Positions 7,626-16,113 of a stretch of 64,000 bases of DNA are shown here, piece after piece. The position numbers and the translations under genes were made by a program. A model generated the notes under the pieces. It did no database searches. It was not told where the DNA came from and saw nothing but the letters and a program-made list of their open reading frames with translations. Source of the stretch: Sphingomonas kyeonggiensis (lineage in GTDB: Bacteria; Pseudomonadota; Alphaproteobacteria; Sphingomonadales; Sphingomonadaceae); contig NZ_JACIEH010000001.1 of NCBI RefSeq assembly GCF_014196745.1, positions 1,798,001 through 1,862,000 on the forward strand, written 5' to 3'. Within the stretch, counting starts at the first letter, position 1. Every line of letters begins with the position of its first letter.

Positions 7626-9257
7626 ATGTACAAATACGACGAATATGACCACTCCATCGTCGCGGCCCGCGTCGAGGAATTCCGCGACCAGGTGAACCGC
7701 CGCCTCGCCGGCCAGATTACCGAGGACCAGTTCAAGCCGTTGCGGTTGATGAACGGCCTCTACCTCCAGCTCCACGCATACATGCTGCGCGTCGCCGTGC
7801 CCTATGGCACGCTCGACAGCCGCCAGATGCACATGCTGGCGCACATCGCCCGCAAATATGATCGCGGCTATGGCCATTTCACCACCCGCCAGAACCTCCA
7901 GTACAACTGGATCAAGCTCGAGGACGCGCCCGACATCCTCGCCGAGCTGGCGACGGTCGAGATGCATGCCATCCAGACCAGCGGCAACTGCATCCGCAAC
8001 ATCTCGTCGGACCAGTTCGCCGGTGCCGCAGCCGACGAGCTGACCGATCCGCGCCCCTGGGCCGAGCTGCTGCGCCAGTGGAGCACGTTCCACCCCGAAT
8101 TCAGCTACCTGCCGCGCAAGTTCAAGATCTGCGTGATCGCAGCAGAGGAAGACCGCGCGGCGATGCGCCTGCACGATATCGGCATCCAGATCGTCGAGAA
8201 GGACGGCCAGCTCGGTGCCGCGATTTACGTGGGCGGCGGCATGGGCCGCACCCCGATGATCGCGCCGCTGATCAAGGACTTCGTGCCCTTCGACGATTTC
8301 GTCAGCTATCTCGAAGCCTGCCTGCGCGTCTACAATCGCTATGGCCGCCGCGACAACATGTACAAGGCGCGGATCAAGATCCTGATCCACGAGCTCGGCG
8401 CGGACAAATATCGTGCCGAGGTCGAGGAGGAATTCGCCGCGGTGAAGGCGCTCGGCATCGATCCGCCCCAGGCCGAGTTCGATCGTATCGCCGCCTATTT
8501 CGCCCCGCCCGCCTTCGACGCGGACGCGCCCGACACGCTCGACCGCAGCGATCCCGATTTCGCCGTCTGGCTCGATCAGAATGTCTCGGCGCACAAGAAG
8601 CCGGGCTATGCGGTGGTCACGATCAGCCTCAAGCCGATCGGCGGCATCCCCGGCGACGCCACCGCCGACCAGATCGACCTGATGGCCGATCTCGGCAAAC
8701 AGTTCAGCTTCGACGAGCTGCGCGTCACCCACGCCCAGAACATCGTATTGCCGCATGTCCGCAAGGCCGATCTCTACACCGTGTGGCAGCAGCTGCGCGA
8801 AGCGGGCCTGGCCGAAGCCAATCTCGGCCTGATCAGCGATATCATCGCCTGCCCGGGCCTCGACTATTGCAGCCTCGCCAACGCGCGTTCGATCCCGCTC
8901 GCGCAGAAGATCGCGACGCGCTTCTCGGACATCGGCCGCCAGCGCGAACTCGGCGAACTCAAGCTCAAGATCAGCGGCTGCATCAATGCCTGCGGCCACC
9001 ATCATGCCGGTCACATCGGCATCCTCGGTGTCGACCGTAAGGGCGTCGAGAATTACCAGCTGTCGTTCGGCGGCTCGGGCGCGGAGGACGTGTCGCTCGG
9101 CACGATCACCGGCCCCGGCTTCAGCGAGGACGGCATTGTCGACGCGATCGAGAAGGCGACCGACCTCTATCTCGCCCAGCGCGAGGACGGCGAACGCTTC
9201 CTCGATACCTATCGCCGCCTCGGCATGGCCCCGTTCAAGGAGGCGATCTATGGGTGA
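7626..9257 (+). CDS. cysI: sulfite reductase, siroheme/[4Fe-4S] hemoprotein
   Basis: Reduces sulfite to sulfide by six electrons. The 543-residue product has the duplicated nitrite/sulfite reductase layout: GHFTTRQNLQYNWIKL and SGNCIRNISSD for siroheme/anion binding, VGGGMGRTP, and the cluster ligands in C-x5-C (Cys409, Cys415, ACPGLDYCS) and C-x3-C (Cys452, Cys456, GCINACGHHH). With no CysJ beside it, it probably draws electrons from ferredoxin or an unlinked partner. It sits in the middle of the cobA-to-cysH operon and its 3' end overlaps the next gene by 8 bp. Confidence 0.93.
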   Translation: MYKYDEYDHSIVAARVEEFRDQVNRRLAGQITEDQFKPLRLMNGLYLQLHAYMLRVAVPYGTLDSRQMHMLAHIARKYDRGYGHFTTRQNLQYNWIKLEDAPDILAELATVEMHAIQTSGNCIRNISSDQFAGAAADELTDPRPWAELLRQWSTFHPEFSYLPRKFKICVIAAEEDRAAMRLHDIGIQIVEKDGQLGAAIYVGGGMGRTPMIAPLIKDFVPFDDFVSYLEACLRVYNRYGRRDNMYKARIKILIHELGADKYRAEVEEEFAAVKALGIDPPQAEFDRIAAYFAPPAFDADAPDTLDRSDPDFAVWLDQNVSAHKKPGYAVVTISLKPIGGIPGDATADQIDLMADLGKQFSFDELRVTHAQNIVLPHVRKADLYTVWQQLREAGLAEANLGLISDIIACPGLDYCSLANARSIPLAQKIATRFSDIGRQRELGELKLKISGCINACGHHHAGHIGILGVDRKGVENYQLSFGGSGAEDVSLGTITGPGFSEDGIVDAIEKATDLYLAQREDGERFLDTYRRLGMAPFKEAIYG

Positions 9258-9675
9258 TCTGCTGCGCTACCGCGACGACGAGACGCATGAGGAGCCCGCC
9301 GTCACCCTCGACGCGTTCCTCGGCCAGTCCAACGCCACGGCCGTCCGCATCGAGAGCGGCGAGGATGCGCGCATCCTGCTCCCCTATCTCGATCGCCTCG
9401 CGCTGGTCGAAGTGAGCTTCCCCAAGTTCCGCGACGGCCGCGGCTATTCCACCGGCCGCATCCTGCGGGAGGCGGGCTATACCGGCGAGCTGCGCGCCCA
9501 GGGCGACGTCCTGGTCGATCAGATCCCGCTGATGCGCCGCTGCGGCTTCGACAGCTTCGCACCAGAGGCTCCGGTCGACGAGGCCGTGCTCGCGGCAAGC
9601 CTGGCCCGCTACGAATTCCACTATCAGGCGGCAGCCGATCCTGCGGTGCCCGTATGGAAACGCCGGCATGGCTGA
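9250..9675 (+). CDS. DUF934 domain protein
   Basis: A 141-residue protein starting inside the end of cysI (8 bp overlap) and ending inside the start of cysH (8 bp overlap), so translation of all three is probably coupled. The conserved DUF934 core is visible: VEVSFPKFRDGRGYSTGRIL followed by ELRAQGDVLVDQIPLMRRCGFDSF. The family is nearly always linked to cysH/cysI. Its biochemical role is unknown. Confidence 0.9.
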   Translation: MGDLLRYRDDETHEEPAVTLDAFLGQSNATAVRIESGEDARILLPYLDRLALVEVSFPKFRDGRGYSTGRILREAGYTGELRAQGDVLVDQIPLMRRCGFDSFAPEAPVDEAVLAASLARYEFHYQAAADPAVPVWKRRHG

Positions 9676-10432
9676 AGCCGTACGCAAGGTTGATCGACTG
9701 GACGTCGCCCCGCGCTGGACGGCGGCTGACGCGATCCGCCTGAACAACCTGTTCCGCGGCACCGACACGCCCGAGATGCTGCGCGAAGTATTGGGCAACC
9801 ACATGCTAGGCGACGTCGCGCTCGTCTCGTCCTTCGGCGCCGAGAGCGCGGCCCTTCTCCATCTGGTCGCCCAGGCCGATCCGAACACCCCCGTGATCTT
9901 CCTCGATACCGGCAAGCATTTCCCGGAGACGCTTGCCTATGTTCACCAGCTCGCGGCATTCATCGGGCTGAAGAACCTCCAGATCATCGTGCCCGATGCC
10001 GAGGCGATCGAGAAGCGCGACGCCACCGGCCTGCGCTGGTCCTATGATCCGGACGGCTGCTGCGAAATCCGCAAGGTGATGCCGCTGGAAAAGGCGCTCG
10101 CCGGCTTCGACACCAGCATCACCGGCCGCAAGGCATTCCAGGCGAGCACCCGCAACGCCCTGCCCCGCTTCGAGCTCGATGGCGACCGGCTGAAGTTCAA
10201 CCCGCTGGCCAGCTGGACCAAGGACGACATCGAAGCCTATTTCGAGATGCACAGCCTGCCTCGCCATCCCCTGGAGGCACAGGGCTATCTCTCGATCGGC
10301 TGCGCGCCGTGCACCAGCGTGGTCAAGCCGGGCGAAGATCCCCGCTCGGGTCGCTGGCGCGGCTGGGACAAGACCGAGTGCGGCATCCACACCGCGATCG
10401 AAGACGGCGACCCCAACCAGCCGAGCTTCTGA
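9668..10432 (+). CDS. cysH: adenylyl-sulfate (APS) reductase, thioredoxin-dependent
   Basis: Reduces activated sulfate to sulfite. The 254-residue product keeps the PP-loop-like ATP-pyrophosphatase fold (LVSSFGAESAALLHL, VIFLDTGKHFPET). Beyond the E. coli PAPS enzyme it has Cys131-Cys132 (GCCEIRK) and Cys212-x2-Cys215 (GCAPCT), the four ligands of a [4Fe-4S] cluster. The nucleophile is Cys238 in KTECGIH. This cysteine set is known to mark enzymes that use APS directly, so a PAPS kinase step may be dispensable. Last gene of the overlapping sulfur operon. Confidence 0.93.
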   Translation: MAEAVRKVDRLDVAPRWTAADAIRLNNLFRGTDTPEMLREVLGNHMLGDVALVSSFGAESAALLHLVAQADPNTPVIFLDTGKHFPETLAYVHQLAAFIGLKNLQIIVPDAEAIEKRDATGLRWSYDPDGCCEIRKVMPLEKALAGFDTSITGRKAFQASTRNALPRFELDGDRLKFNPLASWTKDDIEAYFEMHSLPRHPLEAQGYLSIGCAPCTSVVKPGEDPRSGRWRGWDKTECGIHTAIEDGDPNQPSF

Positions 10433-10445
10433 TAGGTTCGGGCCG

Positions 10446-11048
10446 ATGTCGATTCGGCCCCTGTTCCCGCTCCTCGCCCTGCTCGCCACTGCGAACGCTA
10501 CCGCTCCCGACTGGCGCCTCGAGACCGGCGAGCCCCCGGCACATTTCGCCGCGCGTATCCTCGACCGGCCCGAAGGCGATCTGAATATCGTAGATGCGCC
10601 CTGGAATGGCCGACGTACGATCTTCGCCGACTATCAGCGCGGCGAACTACAGAACAACTACACTGTCAGCTTCCGCGAGCTGTTCGCACTGGTGCAGCAG
10701 CCGGACGGCGCCTGGGGCAAGATCGCGGTCACCACCGGCGAGGAGGAAGGCGGCGACGCCGAGGTCGCGGCGATCGGCTTCGCCAATGCCGATCGCGACG
10801 CGGATCGCGAGCTGATCGTCATCCTCAAATGGCCGCAGCAGCATTACGACTATAGCGGCGCCTTCTACGAAGTCCGCCTGTTCGATACGCCCGCTATCGG
10901 CAAGCCGGCGCTGACCTATCTGGAGGGGCTCAGCAAGAAGTTCGGCGGGGTCGGCTGCGAATGCAGCTCGCGCGAGGGCGGCGACACGCACTATCGCTTC
11001 AAGACGATCGCCGCAGTGAAGCAGGAACTGAAGCGTCTCGGCTACTGA
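10446..11048 (+). CDS. hypothetical secreted protein
   Basis: A 200-residue protein with a short signal peptide (MSIRPLFPLLALLATANATA). The mature part is acidic and contains FANADRDADRELIVILKW, reminiscent of an FG-GAP/calcium-type DxDxDxE loop, and two adjacent Cys (CEC). It follows cysH by 13 bp and may be transcribed with the sulfur operon, though nothing in it suggests sulfur chemistry. Its last 7 bp overlap the 3' end of the S41 protease gene on the other strand. Confidence 0.7.
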   Translation: MSIRPLFPLLALLATANATAPDWRLETGEPPAHFAARILDRPEGDLNIVDAPWNGRRTIFADYQRGELQNNYTVSFRELFALVQQPDGAWGKIAVTTGEEEGGDAEVAAIGFANADRDADRELIVILKWPQQHYDYSGAFYEVRLFDTPAIGKPALTYLEGLSKKFGGVGCECSSREGGDTHYRFKTIAAVKQELKRLGY

Positions 11049-12484
11049 CAGACCGTCCTGGAGGGCGCCGCCCATGCCCTGCTCAGTGCCCGCAGCGCCA
11101 CGTCATAGGCAGCATCCTTCGTCACCCGCACCTCGCCCACACGCGGCTGGACGAAGCAATCCGGCATGGCGCCGTGATTGGGATGCGGTTCAGGCCATGT
11201 GAAGCGGAAGGCGAGCAGCGGGATGCCGATCTCCATCCCTGAATTGGGCAGGGTCAGCTCCCATTTATAGCCACTGGTGTTGCCGCCATGGGTCCCACCC
11301 ACTTCCTCGCCGACGAACAGCCCGCGGTTGGTCGCGCGGAGCATCGATGCCAGCTCGGCGCCGCCCGAGAAGGTATAGCCGCCTGCAAGTACGACCAGCC
11401 GGCCCTTGAAGACCGGGCGCGCCCTTTCCCAGCGCGTCATCAGGCCCTCGGGCGGAGCGTCGATGCGGAGCAGATCGCCATTCGGCGCCGCCTCCACCGT
11501 TCTCAACTCGTCGGCATCATAGATTTCCTGCTCGAAAACCTTGCCGGACAGGCTCGTCACCCGGAGCCTGTTCGACCGCGAACGGACCGACGCGTATTTC
11601 CGGAACGGCTCCTCGATCAGATAGGACAGGAGGATGCTCTCGTTCGGCTCGGATCCACCCCCATTGTCGCGCAGGTCGAGGATCAGATTCTTCGTCCCAC
11701 GCGCGGCAATCTGCTCGAAGATCGCCTGGACGGTCGCGCGATAGTCCGCCCCCGCCGCCCGATACCGCTTGTTGCTGAAGGTCGGGACATAAAGATAGGC
11801 GGTGTCGACATTCACCCAACGCAGCGTCGCCACCGGTGCGGGATCCTCGGGCGGCGCGGGCCGGGCGCTGAACGGCACCGGCGCCAGCCACCGCGCGACG
11901 ATCCGGCCGTCGGACAGTTTCAGCCGGACTGCATAATCGCGCTCGTTGCCGCGCATCCACCAGCGCACCGCCGCATAGCCGCGCCCCAGCCGGTCGCGCA
12001 TCACCCCCGTCCGGTTGTCGCCGTCATGCGCGCTCACCCGCGCCATCTCCTCGAGCATCGCCTTGTGGCCCTGCCCGCCGACCGAGAGCAGCTGGCTCCC
12101 CACCGGCACGTCCGCCGCTCCGCCATAACCGGCGGTGACAAAGGCGCCTTCGTCGCGCCAGAGCAGGTCGAGCGGGAAGAGCTGTGCCGTCTCACGATAG
12201 CGGCAGTTCATCCCCTCGCTGCGCGCCACCGAGAGATGCCCCTCGCCGATCCCGCGCAGCAGCGGGCTCAGCGCGCGGAAGAATTCTTCCTCATTGGTAA
12301 CTCGCGCCATCGCCGTTCGCGCTTCGGCCTTGCGCCTCGCCCATTGCGCCGGGCTCTGACGCCAATAGATGTCGGGCAATCCCGCCTCTGCGGCGGAGAT
12401 GGCCAGTTCCAGATCTTCGATGGCCCGGACGGGGCTAAGCTGGCCCGCCGGACAGGCGGCCATCGCGAACGCTAGGAACGGCAT
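11042..12484 (-). CDS. S41 family peptidase
   Basis: A serine protease of the C-terminal-processing (tricorn/CtpA) family, about 480 residues. The peptidase core is clear: NLILDLRDNGGG, then GRLVVLAGGYTFSGGAELASMLR, where the Ser of the FSGG turn is the expected nucleophile, then GEEVGGTHGG. The N-terminus from the ATG at 12484 (MPFLAFAMAACPAG) looks like a signal peptide, possibly a lipoprotein with Cys at the AAC turn. The open frame reaches a TTG at 12520, but the ATG gives the sensible signal. It lies 42 bp downstream of dnaB on the same strand. Confidence 0.85.
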   Translation of the reverse strand: MPFLAFAMAACPAGQLSPVRAIEDLELAISAAEAGLPDIYWRQSPAQWARRKAEARTAMARVTNEEEFFRALSPLLRGIGEGHLSVARSEGMNCRYRETAQLFPLDLLWRDEGAFVTAGYGGAADVPVGSQLLSVGGQGHKAMLEEMARVSAHDGDNRTGVMRDRLGRGYAAVRWWMRGNERDYAVRLKLSDGRIVARWLAPVPFSARPAPPEDPAPVATLRWVNVDTAYLYVPTFSNKRYRAAGADYRATVQAIFEQIAARGTKNLILDLRDNGGGSEPNESILLSYLIEEPFRKYASVRSRSNRLRVTSLSGKVFEQEIYDADELRTVEAAPNGDLLRIDAPPEGLMTRWERARPVFKGRLVVLAGGYTFSGGAELASMLRATNRGLFVGEEVGGTHGGNTSGYKWELTLPNSGMEIGIPLLAFRFTWPEPHPNHGAMPDCFVQPRVGEVRVTKDAAYDVALRALSRAWAAPSRTVCQ

Positions 12485-12526
12485 GCCGACTTGATACGCA
12501 AGCGTACCGAAGTCCGGCAAGCCGGA

Positions 12527-14020
12527 TCAATAGCCGCCCGGCGCGAGGTCGCTGAACTTGGTGAACTGGCGATCGAAGCGCAGGTCCACCGTACCGGTGG
12601 CACCGTGACGCTGCTTGGCAATGATCACGCTCGCCTTGTTCGCCACCTGCAGCTGGTGGTCCTGCCAGGCCTGGTACTTGGCGATCTCGTCCGGCGTCGA
12701 ATTGCCGTCGGGCACCTTGGGCGCCTTGAAGTCGTGATAATATTCGTCGCGATAGACGAACAGCACGATATCTGCGTCCTGCTCGATCGAGCCCGATTCA
12801 CGAAGATCGGAGAGCTGCGGCCGCTTGTCCTCGCGGCTTTCCACCGCGCGGCTGAGCTGGGACAGCGCCAGCACCGGCACGTGCAGCTCCTTGGCCAGCG
12901 TCTTCAGGCCGCGGCTGATCTCCGAGATTTCCTGCACGCGCCCGTCGCCCGAGGCCTTGGCCGAGCCGGTGAGCAGCTGGAGATAGTCGACCACCACGAA
13001 ACCGATCTTGTACTGACGCTTCAGTCGCCGCGCACGGGTGCGCAGCGCCGCGATGGTCAGGCCGGGCGTGTCGTCGATATAGAGCGGCAGCCGCTCCAGA
13101 TCGCCCGCCGCCCGCGCAAACTTCATGAACTCAGGCCCCGAGATATTGCCGGTACGCAGTTTCTCCGACGAGACTTCGGACTGCTCGGACAGGATACGCA
13201 GCGCCAGCTGGTCGGCCGACATTTCGAGGCTGAAGAAGGCGACCGGCGCGCCGATCGACTTGTCCTCCGGAATCCCAGCCTCCATGTCGTCGAGGTATCG
13301 CTTGGCCGCGTTGAACGCCATGTTGGTGGCGAGCGAGGTCTTGCCCATGCCCGGGCGCCCGGCAAGGATCAGAAGGTCGGAACGGTTGAGGCCGCCGGTC
13401 ATCGCGTTGAAGTCGGTCAGGCCCGAGGTGATGCCCGACACGCTGCCACCCGAGTTCATCGCCCGCTCGGTGTGCCGCACCGCCACCGTCGCGGCGCGGG
13501 TGAAGCTCTTGGCGCCGGTATCCTCGCCGCCCTTTTCCGCGACTTCGTATAGCTTTAGCTCGGCCTGCTCGATCTGCTTGGCAGGATTGATCTCTTCGCT
13601 GGTATCGAGCGCACTGTCGACCAGATGGCGCCCGACGCCGACCAGCGCGCGCAGCACCGCAAGGTCATAGACCTGGTCCGCAAACGCCCGCGCGCCGATC
13701 AAGCTGGCCGGGTTGCCGGTCAGCTGCGCCAGATAGGCCGGCCCACCCAGCTCCTTCATCGCGGCATCGGCGGCGAAGAGCGGCTTGAGCGTCACCGGCG
13801 TGGCGAGACGGTTGTCGCCCACCAGCGTCGAGATCGCGTCATAGATCCGCCCGTGCAGCGGCTCGAAGAAATGCTCGGGGCGCAGCTTCTGCAGCACGTC
13901 TTCCGCGACTCGGTTGTCGATCATCATTGCGCCGAGCAGCGCGGCCTCCGCCTCGACGTTCGCGGGCAGGCTCAGGCCTTCGGGAGAATCGGGAATCGGA
14001 AGGGGGATCGGTTGCGCCAT
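12527..14020 (-). CDS. dnaB: replicative DNA helicase DnaB
   Basis: Hexameric 5'-3' helicase of the replication fork. The 497-residue product has the N-terminal DnaG-interacting domain (LPANVEAEAALLGAMMID) and the RecA-like C-domain with Walker A GRPGMGKTS, FFSLEMSADQL, Walker B VVVDYLQLL, and the H3/H4 segments LSQLSRAVESR and DIVLFVYRDEYY. The ATG at 14020 has AGGATGGGG just upstream; an in-frame ATG also sits at 14026 and the frame runs to 14062. Full length, no intein. Confidence 0.96.
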   Translation of the reverse strand: MAQPIPLPIPDSPEGLSLPANVEAEAALLGAMMIDNRVAEDVLQKLRPEHFFEPLHGRIYDAISTLVGDNRLATPVTLKPLFAADAAMKELGGPAYLAQLTGNPASLIGARAFADQVYDLAVLRALVGVGRHLVDSALDTSEEINPAKQIEQAELKLYEVAEKGGEDTGAKSFTRAATVAVRHTERAMNSGGSVSGITSGLTDFNAMTGGLNRSDLLILAGRPGMGKTSLATNMAFNAAKRYLDDMEAGIPEDKSIGAPVAFFSLEMSADQLALRILSEQSEVSSEKLRTGNISGPEFMKFARAAGDLERLPLYIDDTPGLTIAALRTRARRLKRQYKIGFVVVDYLQLLTGSAKASGDGRVQEISEISRGLKTLAKELHVPVLALSQLSRAVESREDKRPQLSDLRESGSIEQDADIVLFVYRDEYYHDFKAPKVPDGNSTPDEIAKYQAWQDHQLQVANKASVIIAKQRHGATGTVDLRFDRQFTKFSDLAPGGY

Positions 14021-14103
14021 CCCCATCCTATGCGCACCGCCCGGCGTTTCCGGCAACCGCACAGCTTGTGGAAAACGGTAATAGGTCGCAAAGCAACGGC
14101 GGT

Positions 14104-14589
14104 ATGGCCGCAGATCCGCGCATCATCGACGTCACGCTCGACGAGCGCACGATTCTGTGGCGCTCGGCCGATATCGAGCAGGAGCGCCGGATCGCGATCT
14201 TCGACCTGCTCGAGGAGAATCACTTCGCGCCCCAGCGCCCCCAGGCGGACAGCTATGCCGGCCCCTACAAGCTCCATCTGGCGGTGCAGGAAGGCCGGCT
14301 GGCACTGGAGATCAAGCGCGCCGACGATTCCCATCAGGAGACACTGATCCTCGGCCTGGCCGCATTCCGCCGCCCGATCCGCGATTACTTCGCCATCTGC
14401 GACAGCTATTATGCCGCGATTCGCAACGCCACGCCTGCCCAGATCGAAACCGTCGACATGGCCCGGCGCGGCATCCACAACGACGCGGCGACGCTGCTCA
14501 AGGACCGGCTGGAAGGCAAGATCGACGTGGACTTCGATACCGCCCGCCGCCTGTTCACGCTGATCTGCGTGCTTCACATCAAGGGTTAG
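14104..14589 (+). CDS. UPF0262 family protein
   Basis: A 161-residue cytosolic protein with the family's whole signature: RIIDVTLDERT at the start, IAIFDLLEENHFAP, FRRPIRDYFAICDSYYAAIR, and a C-terminal DFDTARRLFTLICVLH. The family is almost confined to alphaproteobacteria and has no known function. Divergent from dnaB with 83 bp between starts; the next gene begins 4 bp after its stop, suggesting an operon with the GH25-like gene and cdd. Confidence 0.9.
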   Translation: MAADPRIIDVTLDERTILWRSADIEQERRIAIFDLLEENHFAPQRPQADSYAGPYKLHLAVQEGRLALEIKRADDSHQETLILGLAAFRRPIRDYFAICDSYYAAIRNATPAQIETVDMARRGIHNDAATLLKDRLEGKIDVDFDTARRLFTLICVLHIKG

Positions 14590-14593
14590 GACG

Positions 14594-15286
14594 TTGCACA
14601 TCCGCGTTCTCGTACGCCGGCTGCGCTTCGTCGTGCCGGCGCTTTTGCTTCTGGCCTTGCTCGGCTGGAGTGCCTGGCTGTTTGCCTCGCGCTGGCGCCC
14701 CACGCCCTCCGACTTCCCCGTCCAGGGCGTCGACGTGTCCGAGGAACAGGGGCCGATCGAATGGTGGACCGCCAAGAAGGCCGGGATCGACTTCGCCTAT
14801 ATACGCGCCACCACCGGCTCCCAGGCGCGCGACCTCCGCTTCCCCGAGAACTGGCGCTGGACCTTCGAGGCCGGCATCCGTCGTGGCGCGCTCCACGTCT
14901 ACTCGCTCTGCCAACTCGCCACCGATCAGTCGGGCAACTTCATGACCACGGTGCCGCGCTCGGACGACCAACTGCCGCCCGCGGTCCAGATCGATTTCCA
15001 GCCCGATTGCCCTGCCCGGCCCGAGCGCCAGGTGGTGATCGGCGAAATCGGCCGCTTCCTCCACGATGTCGAGACGCATATCGGCAAGCCGGCGATCCTG
15101 ATGGTCTCGAGCCGCTTCGAGGACCAGTATCGCCTCAGCGACGCCTTTCCGCGCCTGCTCTGGGCGCAGCAGCGCTTCTTCCCCCCCTCGTATTTCGCGC
15201 GGCCATGGTCGATATGGCAGGCATCGCGCCACCGCCGGATCGAAGGCGTCGGCGCACCGGTCAATTGGGACGTGATGGCGAAATGA
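14594..15286 (+). CDS. GH25 lysozyme-like protein with altered catalytic residues
   Basis: A 230-residue protein: an N-terminal membrane anchor (about residues 10-30), then a GH25 (N,O-diacetylmuramidase) fold beginning VQGVDVSEEQGPIEW and continuing GIDFAYIRATTG, FEAGIRRGALHVYSLC and PARPERQVVIGEIGRF. The first Asp of the fold (Asp47) is kept, but the DxE acid/base pair expected after the Pro-Pro-Ala-Val strand reads Q-I-D (Gln132, Asp134), so it may bind rather than cut peptidoglycan. Start is a TTG at 14594 after TTAGG; a GTG at 14633 would remove most of the anchor. The stop overlaps cdd by 4 bp. Confidence 0.78.
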   Translation: MHIRVLVRRLRFVVPALLLLALLGWSAWLFASRWRPTPSDFPVQGVDVSEEQGPIEWWTAKKAGIDFAYIRATTGSQARDLRFPENWRWTFEAGIRRGALHVYSLCQLATDQSGNFMTTVPRSDDQLPPAVQIDFQPDCPARPERQVVIGEIGRFLHDVETHIGKPAILMVSSRFEDQYRLSDAFPRLLWAQQRFFPPSYFARPWSIWQASRHRRIEGVGAPVNWDVMAK

Positions 15287-15723
15287 GCGAAGTGAACCCC
15301 AAGGCACTGATCGAGGCCGCCCGCGAAGCCTCGAAGAACGCCTATGCCCCCTATTCGAACTTCGCGGTCGGCGCCGCCGTGCTGCTCTCGGACGGCACGG
15401 TCGTGACCGGCGCCAATTTCGAAAATGCCAGCTACGGCCTGTCGCTCTGCGCCGAGACGGTGGCGCTGGCCAGGACCAGCAGCGAAGGGCGTCTGAAGGA
15501 CGTCGTCGCGATCGGCGTGATCGGCGGCCGGATGGGACACGCAGACACCGCCCCGGTCAGCCCGTGCGGCCGCTGCCGCCAGATCATCAACGAGGCCGCC
15601 CAGCTCGGTGGCCGCGACCTGCCCGTCTTCTGCGGCGGCGCCACGGGGGACGAGATTGCGGAGTACACGCTCTCCCAGCTGCTCCCGGCAGCGTTCGGCC
15701 CCCGCGACCTCGGCATGGCCTGA
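15283..15723 (+). CDS. cdd: cytidine deaminase
   Basis: Zinc enzyme deaminating cytidine and deoxycytidine for pyrimidine salvage. The 146-residue product has YAPYSNFAVGAA and NFENASYGLSLCAETVAL with zinc ligand Cys56 and proton-shuttling Glu58, and PCGRCRQ with Cys95 and Cys98. That Cys-Cys-Cys set is the tetrameric, short form. It overlaps the previous gene by ATGA and so is translated with it. Confidence 0.95.
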   Translation: MSEVNPKALIEAAREASKNAYAPYSNFAVGAAVLLSDGTVVTGANFENASYGLSLCAETVALARTSSEGRLKDVVAIGVIGGRMGHADTAPVSPCGRCRQIINEAAQLGGRDLPVFCGGATGDEIAEYTLSQLLPAAFGPRDLGMA

Positions 15724-15744
15724 TACCGGGCGAGAGAGCCCCAT

Positions 15745-16113
15745 ATGACCAGCCTCGCCACGACCACGATCCGTCCCTTCGTCCCCGGCGGCAAGGACTT
15801 CGCCCTCTCCAAGCGCTTCTACCAGGCGCTCGGCTTCGAGATCACGTTCGAAGCGGCCGGCGTGGCCGGCTTCGCCTGCGATGCCGGCAGCTTCCTGCTC
15901 CAGGACTATTATGACGAAGGCTGGGGCAACAACTTCATGATGCAGCTCATCGTGAAGGATCTGGATGCCTGGTGGGCACATATCCAGTCCCTCGATCTGC
16001 CGGGCAGCTTCGGCGTGCCCGATCCCAGGCCGCCGGCACTGATGCCCTGGGGACTGACGCTGGCCTATGTGATCGGTCCCTGCGGGGAACTGTGGCACGT
16101 GGTGCAGGGCTAG
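15745..16113 (+). CDS. VOC (glyoxalase/bleomycin-resistance) superfamily protein
   Basis: A 122-residue single-module VOC protein. It starts with a beta strand and the usual FALSKRFYQALGFEITFE helix-strand unit, and ends with GLTLAYVIGPCGELWHVVQ, where the Glu before LWH is the family's usual metal ligand. Substrate cannot be told. It follows cdd by 21 bp and may belong to that operon. Its stop overlaps the end of the broken GH115 gene by 4 bp (tail to tail). Confidence 0.8.
   Translation: MTSLATTTIRPFVPGGKDFALSKRFYQALGFEITFEAAGVAGFACDAGSFLLQDYYDEGWGNNFMMQLIVKDLDAWWAHIQSLDLPGSFGVPDPRPPALMPWGLTLAYVIGPCGELWHVVQG

Noticed and set aside
7533..9014. 493-codon minus-strand open frame
   Set aside because: Antisense to cysI, whose cluster ligands and siroheme motifs are intact.
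12491..13552. 353-codon plus-strand open frame opposite dnaB
   Set aside because: Lies within dnaB, which is complete and has all helicase motifs.
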